This document shows positions 1-7,743 of a stretch of DNA of 36,267 nucleotides, piece after piece (position 1 is the first letter of the stretch; each line of letters begins with the position of its first letter). The position numbers and the translations under genes are program-made. Under the pieces are notes generated by a model that was not told the origin of the DNA, ran no database searches, and was given only the letters and a program-made list of their open reading frames with translations. The DNA lies in contig CANIEC010000029.1 in NCBI GenBank assembly GCA_947466085.1, forward strand, positions 1 to 36,267. The letters run 5' to 3'. The DNA is from Rhodospirillales bacterium. GTDB taxonomy: Bacteria > Pseudomonadota > Alphaproteobacteria > Reyranellales > Reyranellaceae.

Positions 1-2
1 CG

Positions 3-476
3 GGCTCGGTCAATGAAATGCCGATCGGAGGTGGAGCCCTCGGGGCCTATGTCTCGCTCGACGTCCTCTGCCACGCCAACGTGGATCCCGCGCGTGCCCT
101 GAAAGAGGCGCATCGCTGCCTCGCGCCGGGCGCGATCGCGATCTTCAATGTGCCGGCCTATTCCTGGATGCTGTCGGCCCACGACAGGCGCGTCCACAAT
201 GCCCGCCGCTTCACGCGCGGCGAGGCTCGCGCCCTGATCGCTGCGCCGGGCTTCCGTATCCTTCGGGCGAGCTATTGGAACACGCTCCTGTTTCCCTTGA
301 TGCTCATCCACCGGCTGGTCGAGCGTGGCGACGCGGAGAGCGATGTGCGCGACTATCCGCGGTGGCTCGATGCCCTCTTCTCCACTGCGCTCGCCCTCGA
401 GCGCGCCGCCATCGGCGCCGGGCTCAGCCTGCCGTTCGGCGGTTCCCTATTGATCGTGGCGGTGCGTGATGCTTGA
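3..476 (+). CDS. SAM-dependent methyltransferase, C-terminal part (5' end outside window)
   Basis: The reading frame is open to the left edge, so only the last ~157 residues are present. The segment GALGAYVSLDVLCHANVDPARALKEA matches in style the motif II/III region of class I (Methyltransf_11) enzymes, where an acidic strand end is followed by a helix, and 'RCLAPGAIAIFNVPAY' resembles the usual 'rvLkPGG.l.v..P' strand. The C-terminal third is hydrophobic and helical (LLFPLMLIHRLVERG), as in methyltransferases located beside polyprenol-phosphate glycosyltransferases. It overlaps the next gene by 8 bp, so the two are co-translated. The SAM-binding glycine motif lies outside the window and the substrate is unknown; a glycolipid or sugar-lipid is inferred from context only. 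Confidence 0.75.
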   Translation, partial: GSVNEMPIGGGALGAYVSLDVLCHANVDPARALKEAHRCLAPGAIAIFNVPAYSWMLSAHDRRVHNARRFTRGEARALIAAPGFRILRASYWNTLLFPLMLIHRLVERGDAESDVRDYPRWLDALFSTALALERAAIGAGLSLPFGGSLLIVAVRDA

Positions 477-1533
477 GAATTCCGAACAGACGCAGGGGCC
501 TTCGCCAGCCCTGTCCATCGTCGTGCCGGTCTACAACGGCGCGGCGACCGTCGGCGAACTGGTGAAGGCTCTGCGCGCCCTGGAGATCGAGGGTGGCCTG
601 GAGGTCGTCCTGGTGGTCGACGGCAGCCCCGACAACAGTCTCGACGTATGCAAGCAGCTCGCGGCCGAGCCCGGTGCCCCGGTGACGGTTCTCAGCCTCA
701 GCCGGAACTTTGGCGAGCACAATGCGGTCATGGCGGGCTTCGCGCGGGCGCGTGGTGCGTACACGATCACCATGGACGACGACCTGCAGAACCCGCCCGA
801 GGAAGTCCGTCGCCTGTTCGAGCATGCCCGCGACGGCAGGTACGATGCGGTCTACACCTACTACGAAGAAAAGAAGCATGCGGCCTGGCGCAATCTCGGC
901 AGCCGCTTCACCAACTGGTGCGCCGACAAGCTGATCGACAAGCCGCCCGGCCTCTACCTCTCGAGCTTCCGCTGCGTTTCGCGCTTCCTGCGCGAGCGGG
1001 TCACGTCGAGCTACGAGGGACCGGCGCCTTACGTCGACGGCCTGATCTTCCAGATCACCCAGAATGTGAGCCGATTGCAGGTCAACCACCTGCCGCGCGC
1101 CGAAGGGCGCTCGAACTACACGCTGCGCCGCCTTCTGCGACTGTGGCTGGCGATGTTCCTCAATTTTTCGGTGATGCCGCTCCGCATCGCCACGATCCTC
1201 GGCCTGGTCTTCGGTGCGCTGGGTGCCCTGGCCGCGGGCATCACGATCATCGAGGCGATCATCTCCGACAAGCCACCCCAGGGATGGGCTTCGCTGATGG
1301 TCGCGGTGCTCGTGCTGGCGGGCGTGCAGCTGCTCGTGATCGGCATGATCGGCGAATATCTCGGCAGCATGTTCCTGGCGGTGAACCGCAAGCCGCAATA
1401 CCTCGTACGGGAAGTGTTCCGCCGCGGTCCTGGTCCGGGGGGGCTCGACATCGAGCAGCCGAAGGTCGATACGCGGGCAGCCGGCCAGCCGCATCGCGAG
1501 CCTTCGCACGAGCCGGACCGCAGGGAGAGCTGA
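469..1533 (+). CDS. Family 2 glycosyltransferase, polyprenyl-phosphate sugar transferase type
   Basis: This is a 354-residue GT2 protein (GT-A fold) of the dolichol/undecaprenyl-phosphate glycosyltransferase kind (ArnC, GtrB, DPM-like). Near residue 10 it has LSIVVPVYNGAATVGELV, then VDGSPDNSLD and the nucleotide-sugar/metal motif TMDDDLQNPPEEV around residues 100-112. Two hydrophobic segments at about 227-262 and 272-300 form the usual C-terminal membrane anchor, followed by a charged tail. Known family members transfer a sugar from a nucleotide donor to a polyprenyl phosphate on the cytoplasmic face. ATG at 469 was chosen; GTG directly before it at 466 is possible. It lies between a methyltransferase and a small ArnE-like membrane protein, which suggests a make-and-flip module for a lipid-linked sugar. 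Substrate not determinable. Confidence 0.88.
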   Translation: MLENSEQTQGPSPALSIVVPVYNGAATVGELVKALRALEIEGGLEVVLVVDGSPDNSLDVCKQLAAEPGAPVTVLSLSRNFGEHNAVMAGFARARGAYTITMDDDLQNPPEEVRRLFEHARDGRYDAVYTYYEEKKHAAWRNLGSRFTNWCADKLIDKPPGLYLSSFRCVSRFLRERVTSSYEGPAPYVDGLIFQITQNVSRLQVNHLPRAEGRSNYTLRRLLRLWLAMFLNFSVMPLRIATILGLVFGALGALAAGITIIEAIISDKPPQGWASLMVAVLVLAGVQLLVIGMIGEYLGSMFLAVNRKPQYLVREVFRRGPGPGGLDIEQPKVDTRAAGQPHREPSHEPDRRES

Positions 1534-1536
1534 AGC

Positions 1537-1869
1537 ATGACGATCTACTATGTGGCGCTGGGGATCGGCATTCTGGCCGGCATCGGCGGCCAGATCCTCC
1601 TGAAGGCCGGTGCCGATGCGCCGGACTTCGTGAGCCAGCTCTTGCGCCCCTCGACCATCATGGGGCTGGCGCTCTACGGCTCGGCCGCGTTCCTCTACAT
1701 CGTCGCGCTGCGCAAAATTCCGGTTTCGGTCGCCTTTCCCAGCGTGTCGCTCTCCTATGCGATCGTTGCAGTGCTCGGGCACTTCCTTTTCGGCGAGCCG
1801 TTCGGCATCAAGCAGATCGGCGGCATCGCGCTGATCGTGGGCGGTGTCGTTCTCATCAACCAGAGCTGA
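1537..1869 (+). CDS. Small EamA/SMR-like four-helix membrane protein (ArnE-like flippase subunit)
   Basis: The 110-residue protein is almost entirely hydrophobic with four predicted membrane helices (about 2-20, 38-57, 62-82, 88-107). 'GQILLKAGA' in helix 1 and 'VALRKIPVSVAFP' in the middle are typical of small multidrug-resistance and ArnE/ArnF-type proteins. It begins 3 bp after the glycosyltransferase stop and so is part of the same operon. ArnE/ArnF flip undecaprenyl-phosphate-aminoarabinose; by position this protein may flip the product of the upstream glycosyltransferase. A generic SMR transporter is the alternative. The family assignment is good, the substrate is inference. Confidence 0.8.
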   Translation: MTIYYVALGIGILAGIGGQILLKAGADAPDFVSQLLRPSTIMGLALYGSAAFLYIVALRKIPVSVAFPSVSLSYAIVAVLGHFLFGEPFGIKQIGGIALIVGGVVLINQS

Positions 1870-1879
1870 GGGGCGCCCC

Positions 1880-2743
1880 GTGAATTACGAGCAGATCAAG
1901 TACGAGACCAAGGACGGCATCCTCACCATCACGCTCAACCGGCCCGACAAGCTCAACGCCTTCACCGGCAAGATGCTGTCGGAGCTGCTCGATGCGATGG
2001 ACCGCGCCGACCGCGACGACGACGTGCGCGCGGTCGTCTTCACCGGCGCCGGCCGCGGCTTCTGCGCGGGCGCCGACCTGTCGGGTGGCGCCAACACCTT
2101 CAACGCCGAGAATCGCGGGCCGGTCGATCCCGGGCTGGACGGCCATCGCGACGGCGGCGGCCTCTTTACCCTGCGTCTCTACGAATCGCTGAAGCCCACC
2201 ATCGCCGCCTGCAACGGACCGGCGGTCGGCGTCGGCATCACGATGCAGCTCGCCATGGACATCCGCCTCGCGTCCGAGGCGGCGCGCTACGGCTTCGTGT
2301 TCACGCGCCGCGCCATCGTGATGGAAGCCTGCTCGAGCTGGTTCCTGCCGCGCCTCGTGGGCCCGCAGCAGGCATTGGAATGGGTGATGACGGGTCGCGT
2401 CTTCTCCGCCGAGGAGGCGCTGAACGGCCGGCTCGTGCGCTCTGTTCACAAGCCCGACGACCTGCTGCCGGCCGCCTATGCGCTGGCCCGCGAGATCGCC
2501 GACAACACCGCGCCGGTCTCGGTCGCGCTGAACCGCCAGATGATCTGGAAGATGCTGGGCGCCGACCATCCGATGGAAGCGCACAAGGTGGATTCCAAAG
2601 GCATCTACTCGCGCGGCAAGTCCGACGACGTGAAGGAAGGCGTGACCGCCTTCCTCGAGAAGCGCCCGGCGCGCTTCCCCATGAAGGTGAGCGACGGCAT
2701 GCCGTCGTATTTCCCGTGGTGGCCAGAGCGCAAGTTCAGCTAG
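1880..2743 (+). CDS. Enoyl-CoA hydratase/isomerase family protein
   Basis: A 287-residue crotonase-fold protein. The N-terminal strand 'TITLNRPDKLNAF', the oxyanion-hole segment 'GAGRGFCAGADLSGG' near residue 57 and 'NGPAVGVGITMQLAMDIRLAS' are diagnostic of the family, as is the C-terminal 'KEGVTAFLEKRPARF'. GTG at 1880 was chosen because it follows a GAGGGG ribosome site and gives the expected N-terminus; a longer frame from 1844 would overlap the previous gene. It likely hydrates or isomerises an acyl-CoA in the cytoplasm. The residue after the second glutamate helix is not clear enough to separate a hydratase from an isomerase. It precedes an ABC importer, which may feed the same catabolic route. 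Confidence 0.9.
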   Translation: MNYEQIKYETKDGILTITLNRPDKLNAFTGKMLSELLDAMDRADRDDDVRAVVFTGAGRGFCAGADLSGGANTFNAENRGPVDPGLDGHRDGGGLFTLRLYESLKPTIAACNGPAVGVGITMQLAMDIRLASEAARYGFVFTRRAIVMEACSSWFLPRLVGPQQALEWVMTGRVFSAEEALNGRLVRSVHKPDDLLPAAYALAREIADNTAPVSVALNRQMIWKMLGADHPMEAHKVDSKGIYSRGKSDDVKEGVTAFLEKRPARFPMKVSDGMPSYFPWWPERKFS

Positions 2744-2830
2744 CCGATCTTTCTCCGTGACCGGCGGCGGTTGCCGCGCCGCGCGCCTTGCGGCAAGCTT
2801 CCGGAAAACAAGCCTGTCACGGAGGAAACG

Positions 2831-3865
2831 ATGACCAAGCTGCAGATGCGGCGCCGGACCCTGCTGGCGGCCGCCCCGATCGTACTGGCGGCCCCGCATG
2901 TCGCGCGGGCGCAGGCCAAGCCCGAGAAGAGCAAGGTCATCCTGGCCGTCGGCGGCAAGTCGGCGCTCTATTACCTTTCGCTGACCATCGCCGAGCGCAA
3001 GGGCTTCTTCAAGGAAGCGGGCATCGACGTCGAGATCAACGATTTCCAGGGCGGCGCCAAGTCGCTTCAGGCCCTGATGGGCGGCAGCGCCGACGTCGTC
3101 GCCGGCGCCTACGAGCACACGATCCGCATGCAGCAGCGCGGCCAGGACGTCACGGGCTTCGCCCTGATCGGCCGCGGCATGCAGATCTGCATCGCCTTGC
3201 GTAATGACGTGGCCGCCAGGGTCAAGGGGCCGGCCGACATCAAGGGCATGAAGTTCGGCGTCACGGCGCCGGGCTCCTCGACCCACATGCTGCTGAATTT
3301 CTGGGCGGCCAAGGGCGGCTTGAAGGCCAGCGATGTGGTGGCGATCGGTGTCGGCGCCGGCGCCTCGGTCATCGCCGCGGTCGAGAAGGGCGAGGTCGAC
3401 GGCGTGTCCCAGACCGATCCCGCGCTCACCATCCTGACCGACAAGAACCTGGTGAAGGTCGTCGTCGACACGCGCACGACCAAGGGCAATCAGGAGGTAT
3501 TCGGCGGCGCCTTTCCGGCGGCCAGCCTCTACTCGCAATCCGACTTCATCAAGAAGAACCCGGGCACGACGCAGGCGCTGGCCACCGGCATCGTGCGCGC
3601 CAACCAGTGGCTGCAGGCGGCTTCGCCGGCCGACGTCGCCAATGCCGTGCCCGAGGGGTACCTGCTGGGCGACCGCACAGTCTACGAGAAGTCGTTCGCC
3701 GGCGTCCGTGAGACGATCTCGCCCGACGGCACCATGCCCGCCGGTGCGATGGAGAATTGTCTCAAGTTCCTGGCCGAGAGCGATCCCGCCATCAAGCCCG
3801 CGGCGGTGAAGCTCGCGGACACCTGGAACAACGAGTTCGCCCAGCGTGCAGCCAAGCGCAGCTGA
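2831..3865 (+). CDS. ABC transporter substrate-binding protein, NitT/TauT (NMT1) type
   Basis: A 344-residue periplasmic binding protein. The N-terminus MTKLQMRRRTLLAAAPIVLAA has the twin arginine and hydrophobic core of a signal peptide (possibly Tat), with a likely cleavage after AQA near residue 29. The mature part has 'YYLSLTIAERKGFFKEAGIDVEIND', 'GGSADVVAGAYEHTI' and 'IKGMKFGVTAPGSSTHMLL', all typical of NMT1/SsuA-like proteins that bind small organic anions or pyrimidine/sulfonate-like ligands. The ATG at 2831 sits 4 bp after GGAGGAAACG; an upstream in-frame ATG at 2771 lacks this site. It is followed by its ATPase 6 bp later. The ligand cannot be read from the sequence. Confidence 0.9.
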   Translation: MTKLQMRRRTLLAAAPIVLAAPHVARAQAKPEKSKVILAVGGKSALYYLSLTIAERKGFFKEAGIDVEINDFQGGAKSLQALMGGSADVVAGAYEHTIRMQQRGQDVTGFALIGRGMQICIALRNDVAARVKGPADIKGMKFGVTAPGSSTHMLLNFWAAKGGLKASDVVAIGVGAGASVIAAVEKGEVDGVSQTDPALTILTDKNLVKVVVDTRTTKGNQEVFGGAFPAASLYSQSDFIKKNPGTTQALATGIVRANQWLQAASPADVANAVPEGYLLGDRTVYEKSFAGVRETISPDGTMPAGAMENCLKFLAESDPAIKPAAVKLADTWNNEFAQRAAKRS

Positions 3866-3871
3866 CCGGAC

Positions 3872-4702
3872 GTGACGACAACGAAGGAAGTGCCGGCACT
3901 GGCGCTGGCCGATATCACCTGCCGCTTTGCCGCCCGCGATGATGCGAGCAAGGCCTACACGGCGGTTGCCAATGCAACCCTCAACGTGGCGCGGGGCGAG
4001 TTCGTGTCGGTGGTCGGGCCGACCGGCTGCGGCAAGTCCACTCTGCTCAATGTGGCGGCGGGGCTGCTGGAGCCGTCCTCGGGCACCGTCGAGGTGTTCG
4101 GCGAGAGGTTGCTGGCAACGGCGGGCGTGAACCGGCGGGCGGGTTACATGTTCCAGGCCGATGCGCTGATGCCCTGGCGGACCGGGATCGACAATGTGAT
4201 CGCAGGCCTCGAATTCCGGGGCGTCCCTCGGACTGAGGCGGTCGCGCAAGGAGAGGGGTGGTTGCGCCGCGTCGGTCTGGCGGGGTTCGGCGACCGCTAT
4301 CCGCACCAGATGTCCGGCGGCATGCGCAAGCGCCTGGCGCTCGCCCAGACGCTGATCCTCAGTCCCGACATCCTGCTGATGGACGAGCCCTTCTCGGCGC
4401 TCGACGTGCAGACGCGCCAGCTCATGGAGAACGAGCTGCTGGCCCTATGGGCAGAGGATCGCAAGTCGGTGCTGTTCATCACCCACGATCTCGAGGAGGC
4501 GATCGCGCTCTCGGACAGGGTCGTGGTCCTGTCCGCCGGCCCGGCGACGCGGCCGATCGGCGAGTTCAGGGTCGACTTGCCGCGGCCGCGCGACGTCTCG
4601 GAGATCCGCATGACGCCCGCTTTCCTCGACCTTCATCGCGAAATCTGGGCCGCGATGAAGGAAGAGGTGCTGAAGGCTTACGAGCAGCAGAAGGCGATCT
4701 GA
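3872..4702 (+). CDS. ABC transporter ATP-binding protein, NitT/TauT type
   Basis: A 276-residue ATPase with Walker A GPTGCGKST near residues 49-57, a Q-loop at MFQADALMPW, signature motif 'MSGGMRKR', Walker B 'ILLMDEPFSALD' and switch histidine in 'FITHDLEEAIALSDR'. The signature has M-R-K-R after LSGG-like 'MSGG', common in the SsuB/TauB group. GTG at 3872 is the start, 6 bp after the binding-protein stop. It works with the permease that begins 1 bp downstream to drive uptake across the inner membrane. Confidence 0.93.
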   Translation: MTTTKEVPALALADITCRFAARDDASKAYTAVANATLNVARGEFVSVVGPTGCGKSTLLNVAAGLLEPSSGTVEVFGERLLATAGVNRRAGYMFQADALMPWRTGIDNVIAGLEFRGVPRTEAVAQGEGWLRRVGLAGFGDRYPHQMSGGMRKRLALAQTLILSPDILLMDEPFSALDVQTRQLMENELLALWAEDRKSVLFITHDLEEAIALSDRVVVLSAGPATRPIGEFRVDLPRPRDVSEIRMTPAFLDLHREIWAAMKEEVLKAYEQQKAI

Positions 4703-4703
4703 G

Positions 4704-5501
4704 ATGCGGCTCAGGATCCTGCAACTGCTTCTCCTCGGCCTGTTGATCGTGGCCTGGTATGTCATGACGGCGCCCGGGCTGATCCCGCCCTTCTATTTCG
4801 ACAAGGCCAACAGAGCTGCCTTCTTCTTCGGCGAGCCGCAGAAGGTCTTCTGGGTGATCTTCGACTGGTTCGCGAGCGGCGAGATCTTCCCCCATCTAGG
4901 CATCACCCTGCTCGAGACGGCGCTGGGCTTCACGATCGGCGCGGCGGCGGGGCTGGGCATCGGTCTTTGGCTCGCGCTGTCGCCCACCGCCTCGGCGATC
5001 ACCGATCCCTACATCAAGGGCTTCAATTCGATGCCGCGCGTCGTGCTGGCGCCCATCTTCGCGGTCTGGTTCGGGCTCGGCATCTGGTCGAAGGTGGCAC
5101 TGGGCGTGACGCTCGTCTTCTTCGTGGTCTTCTTCAACGTCTATCAGGGCGTGCGCGAGGTCAGCCCCAACCTGATCGCCAACGCCCGCATGCTGGGCGC
5201 CTCGCAACGCCAGCTCCTGCGCTCGATCTACCTGCCGAGTGCCATGAGCTGGGTGTTCGCCAGCCTGCACAACGCGGTGGGCCTGGCCTTCGTGGGGGCC
5301 GTGGTCGGCGAGTATCTCGGCTCCTCGATGGGCGTCGGCTACCTGATCCTCCAGGCCGAGGGCACGTTCGACATCAACACCGTGTTCGCCGGCATTCTGG
5401 TGCTCACGGCCTGCGCCCTCGTGCTCGACAGTCTGGTTGGGGTCGTCGAGCGCCGCCTGATGACCTGGCAGCCCAAGGCGGGGCAAACGGAGAAGGTCTG
5501 A
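4704..5501 (+). CDS. ABC transporter permease, NitT/TauT (SsuC/TauC) type
   Basis: A 265-residue inner-membrane protein with about six membrane helices. The ABC permease EAA loop is visible as 'NARMLGASQRQLLRSIYLPSAMSWVFASL' in the middle of the C-terminal half. 'FNSMPRVVLAPIFAVWFGLGIWSKV' is the typical preceding helix of BPD_transp_1 permeases of this group. The ATG at 4704 is 1 bp after the ATPase stop, completing a three-gene importer (2831-5501). The gene ends 4 bp before the stop of the convergent enoyl-CoA hydratase. Confidence 0.92.
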   Translation: MRLRILQLLLLGLLIVAWYVMTAPGLIPPFYFDKANRAAFFFGEPQKVFWVIFDWFASGEIFPHLGITLLETALGFTIGAAAGLGIGLWLALSPTASAITDPYIKGFNSMPRVVLAPIFAVWFGLGIWSKVALGVTLVFFVVFFNVYQGVREVSPNLIANARMLGASQRQLLRSIYLPSAMSWVFASLHNAVGLAFVGAVVGEYLGSSMGVGYLILQAEGTFDINTVFAGILVLTACALVLDSLVGVVERRLMTWQPKAGQTEKV

Positions 5502-5505
5502 ATTC

Positions 5506-6327
5506 CTATCTGCCCGTAAACCTCGCCGCCCGCTTCTCGAGGTAGTGGGCGACGCCTTCCTTGAAGTCGGAGGTTTGGAAGGACAGTTCCATTTCGTGAT
5601 TTGCCTGGACCGTGGCCTCGGCCAGTGTCTGGAACTGGGCTTCCCAGAGCTGCCGCTTCATGACCGCCACCGAGCGTGGCGAGACGGTGTTGGCCAGCAG
5701 AGTGGCGTAGGCGCGGGCCTCGGCCAGCAGCTTGTCGTCGGGGATGACCCGGTTCACGAGGCCCATCGCCAGCGCCTCGGGCGCGCGGAACTTGCGGGCC
5801 GAGCAGAGCAGGTCGAGCGCCGTCGGCAGTCCGACCAGCCGCGGCAGCAGCCAGCTGACCCCGTGCTCGGCGATCAGGCCGCGCTGCGCGAAGGCGGTGG
5901 TGAAGACCGCGGATTCACCCGCGAAGCGCAGGTCGGCGTAGAGCGGGATCACCATGCCGAGGCCGGCCGCCGGACCGTTGATCGCCGCGATGATGAACTT
6001 CGGGATCGTCGGGAAATACGAGTAGTTCATCCGGAACTCGGGCAGCGTGCTGCCGCCGGGAAGTCCCTCCTGGGCCTTGGTAGACCTGTCGGCCGAGGCC
6101 CCCGAGCCGATCGCTTGGAGGCCGCCCATGTCGGCGCCGGCACAGAAACCACGACCCGCACCGGTCAGGATGATGGCCCGCACCTCGGGATCGGCGCCGG
6201 CCTCGTGCATGGCCTCCTTGAGGTCGAGATGCATCTGCCGGGTCCAGGCATTGAGCCTCTCGGGACGATTCAGGGTGATCGTGCAGATGCTCTCCGCGAC
6301 GTCATAGAGGACGGTCTCGTACGCCAT
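5506..6327 (-). CDS. Enoyl-CoA hydratase/isomerase family protein
   Basis: A 273-residue crotonase-family protein reading leftward. It begins MAYETVLYDVAESICTITLNRPERLNAW and contains the CoA/oxyanion motif 'GAGRGFCAGADMGGLQ' near residue 55 and 'INGPAAGLGMVIPLYADLRFA'. The C-terminus 'FKEGVAHYLEKRAARFTGR' mirrors the hydratase at 1880, so the two are paralogues around the ABC importer. The ATG at 6327 follows AGGAGGAGACCCCC, a strong ribosome site; a longer frame reaching 6579 has no such site. The substrate is unknown; a role in acyl-CoA breakdown is inferred from the family. Confidence 0.9.
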   Translation of the reverse strand: MAYETVLYDVAESICTITLNRPERLNAWTRQMHLDLKEAMHEAGADPEVRAIILTGAGRGFCAGADMGGLQAIGSGASADRSTKAQEGLPGGSTLPEFRMNYSYFPTIPKFIIAAINGPAAGLGMVIPLYADLRFAGESAVFTTAFAQRGLIAEHGVSWLLPRLVGLPTALDLLCSARKFRAPEALAMGLVNRVIPDDKLLAEARAYATLLANTVSPRSVAVMKRQLWEAQFQTLAEATVQANHEMELSFQTSDFKEGVAHYLEKRAARFTGR

Positions 6328-6478
6328 ATGGGGGTCTCCTCCTGTGCATTCTTGTGAGTGGCATGATGGGCAAAAGGCCGCGACGATACAAACGCGGAGG
6401 ATAGCTATCGAGCCAGACACGCGTGCGTTTCTGGTCAATATTGCAGTTGATGCGAAGTAAATGAAACAGAGGCAGTGA
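6328..6478. promoter_or_regulatory. Divergent promoter region between enoyl-CoA hydratase and MaoC-like gene
   Basis: This 151-bp gap must hold the promoters of both flanking genes. It includes a perfect 10-bp palindrome GATAGCTATC (6400-6409) and a more AT-rich stretch around 6430-6470. I could not pick out convincing -35/-10 boxes. The palindrome is short and could be chance. Confidence 0.35.
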
Positions 6479-6946
6479 ATGGCAAAGCGAGAGTTCGCCC
6501 ATCCCAGCGAGATGCAGAAGCACGTGGGAGAGGAAATCGGCGTGAGCGACTGGGTCGAGATCACGCAGGAGCGGATCAACCTCTTCGCCGATGCGACCGG
6601 CGACCATCAATGGATCCATGTCGACGTCGAGCGGGCGAAGAAGGACATGCCGGGCGGCAAGACCATCGCCCACGGCTTCCTGACCCTTTCGCTGATCCCG
6701 ATGCTCAGCCAGCAGATTTCGCACATCAACAACGTGCGCAACGGCATCAACTACGGCTGCAACAAGGTGCGTTTCACAAATCCGGTCCCGGCCGGCTCGA
6801 AGGTGCGGGCGCGCGCCAAGCTGATCGCGGCCGATCCGATGGACAAGGGCGGCGTGCGCCTGACCAACCAGGTCACCATCGAGATCGAAGGCCAGGAGCG
6901 TCCGGCCTGCGTGGCCGAGACCATGTCCATCGTCTACGGCACCTGA
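6479..6946 (+). CDS. MaoC/NodN-family (R)-specific enoyl-CoA hydratase-like protein
   Basis: A 155-residue single hot-dog-fold protein. The MaoC active-site pattern appears as 'FADATGDHQWIHVDVERA' (aspartate and histidine near residues 42-47), followed by 'GGKTIAHGFLTLSLIPML' and 'NKVRFTNPVPAGSKVRARAKL', typical of NodN-like dehydratases. Members hydrate trans-2-enoyl-CoA or related thioesters. The ATG at 6479 gives the standard family length. It is divergent from the enoyl-CoA hydratase at 5506-6327, and the ChaC-like gene starts 10 bp downstream. Confidence 0.9.
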   Translation: MAKREFAHPSEMQKHVGEEIGVSDWVEITQERINLFADATGDHQWIHVDVERAKKDMPGGKTIAHGFLTLSLIPMLSQQISHINNVRNGINYGCNKVRFTNPVPAGSKVRARAKLIAADPMDKGGVRLTNQVTIEIEGQERPACVAETMSIVYGT

Positions 6947-6956
6947 GGGACCGCGT

Positions 6957-7649
6957 TTGCTGACACGCGAGGACCTGACGTCGGAGCGGATCGACCAGAT
7001 CGTCGCCGACGCCCGAGCCGCCGGCTACGACTTCTTCCTGTCGTCGCCGGAGCGCGAGGCCAGCCTCAACGAGGCCTTGCTCGACCGACCGCCGGGCGAG
7101 GAGACCTGGATCTTCGCCTACGGTTCGCTGATGTGGAACCCGGCCCTCGAATATGCCGAGGTCCAGCCCTGCAGGGTGGAAGGCTGGCGCCGGTCCTTCT
7201 GCTTCTGGACACCGATGGGCCGGGGTACGCCTGAGCTGCCGGGCCTGATGCTGGCGCTGGCCGATGGCGGACAGTGCGAGGGCATCGCCTATCGCCTGTC
7301 GCCCGAGCTGGAGCGGCAGGAACTGGGCCTGCTGTGGAACCGCGAGATGCTGGCGGGCGTCTACAAGCCGCGCTGGGTGCCGACGAAGCTGCGGGACGGG
7401 CGCACCGTCAGCGCCGTGACCTTCGTCGTCGAGACCGGCCACTGTCAGTATTGCGGCGACCTCCCGATCGAGCGCGCCGCCTACCACATCGCCTTCGCTG
7501 AGGGCCGCCGCGGCGCCTGCCGCGAGTACCTGTTGAACACGGCGGAGCATGCGCGGTCGCTGGGCATCCACGATCCCTATCTCGAGGAGCTGGTGACCCG
7601 TGTCGTCCGGCTGCGCGAGGAGCAGGTGCCTGCCACCGCCTTGGCCTGA
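6957..7649 (+). CDS. ChaC-like gamma-glutamylcyclotransferase
   Basis: A 230-residue protein with the substrate-binding signature 'IFAYGSLMWNPALEY' near residues 50-64, the hallmark of ChaC enzymes that cleave glutathione to 5-oxoproline and Cys-Gly. Downstream motifs 'VEGWRRSFCFWT', 'GIAYRLSPE' and 'NREMLAGVYKPRWV' match the family, the last including the region of the catalytic glutamate. The start is a TTG at 6957, 10 bp after the MaoC stop (TGAGGGACC), which supplies a weak GAGGGA ribosome site. Cytoplasmic. Relation to the neighbouring MaoC gene is not evident beyond likely co-transcription. Confidence 0.88.
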   Translation: MLTREDLTSERIDQIVADARAAGYDFFLSSPEREASLNEALLDRPPGEETWIFAYGSLMWNPALEYAEVQPCRVEGWRRSFCFWTPMGRGTPELPGLMLALADGGQCEGIAYRLSPELERQELGLLWNREMLAGVYKPRWVPTKLRDGRTVSAVTFVVETGHCQYCGDLPIERAAYHIAFAEGRRGACREYLLNTAEHARSLGIHDPYLEELVTRVVRLREEQVPATALA

Positions 7650-7743
7650 TACCTGATCATCGGAGGAGGCGACGCACTCGCCTCTCGGAAGCCGCCGAAC
7701 CGTCGAGGGTGCGGCGTCGCAGGGCGTGTGACATAGTCGCGCC

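Noticed and set aside
1856..4306. Minus-strand frame of about 816 codons opposite the enoyl-CoA hydratase and ABC genes
   Set aside because: Antisense to genes with full family motifs; His/Arg/Gly-rich text typical of a shadow frame.
6400..6409. GATAGCTATC as an operator for the MaoC or hydratase gene
   Set aside because: A single 10-bp palindrome is expected by chance in this length of sequence and there is no regulator gene nearby; kept only as a note in the promoter region.
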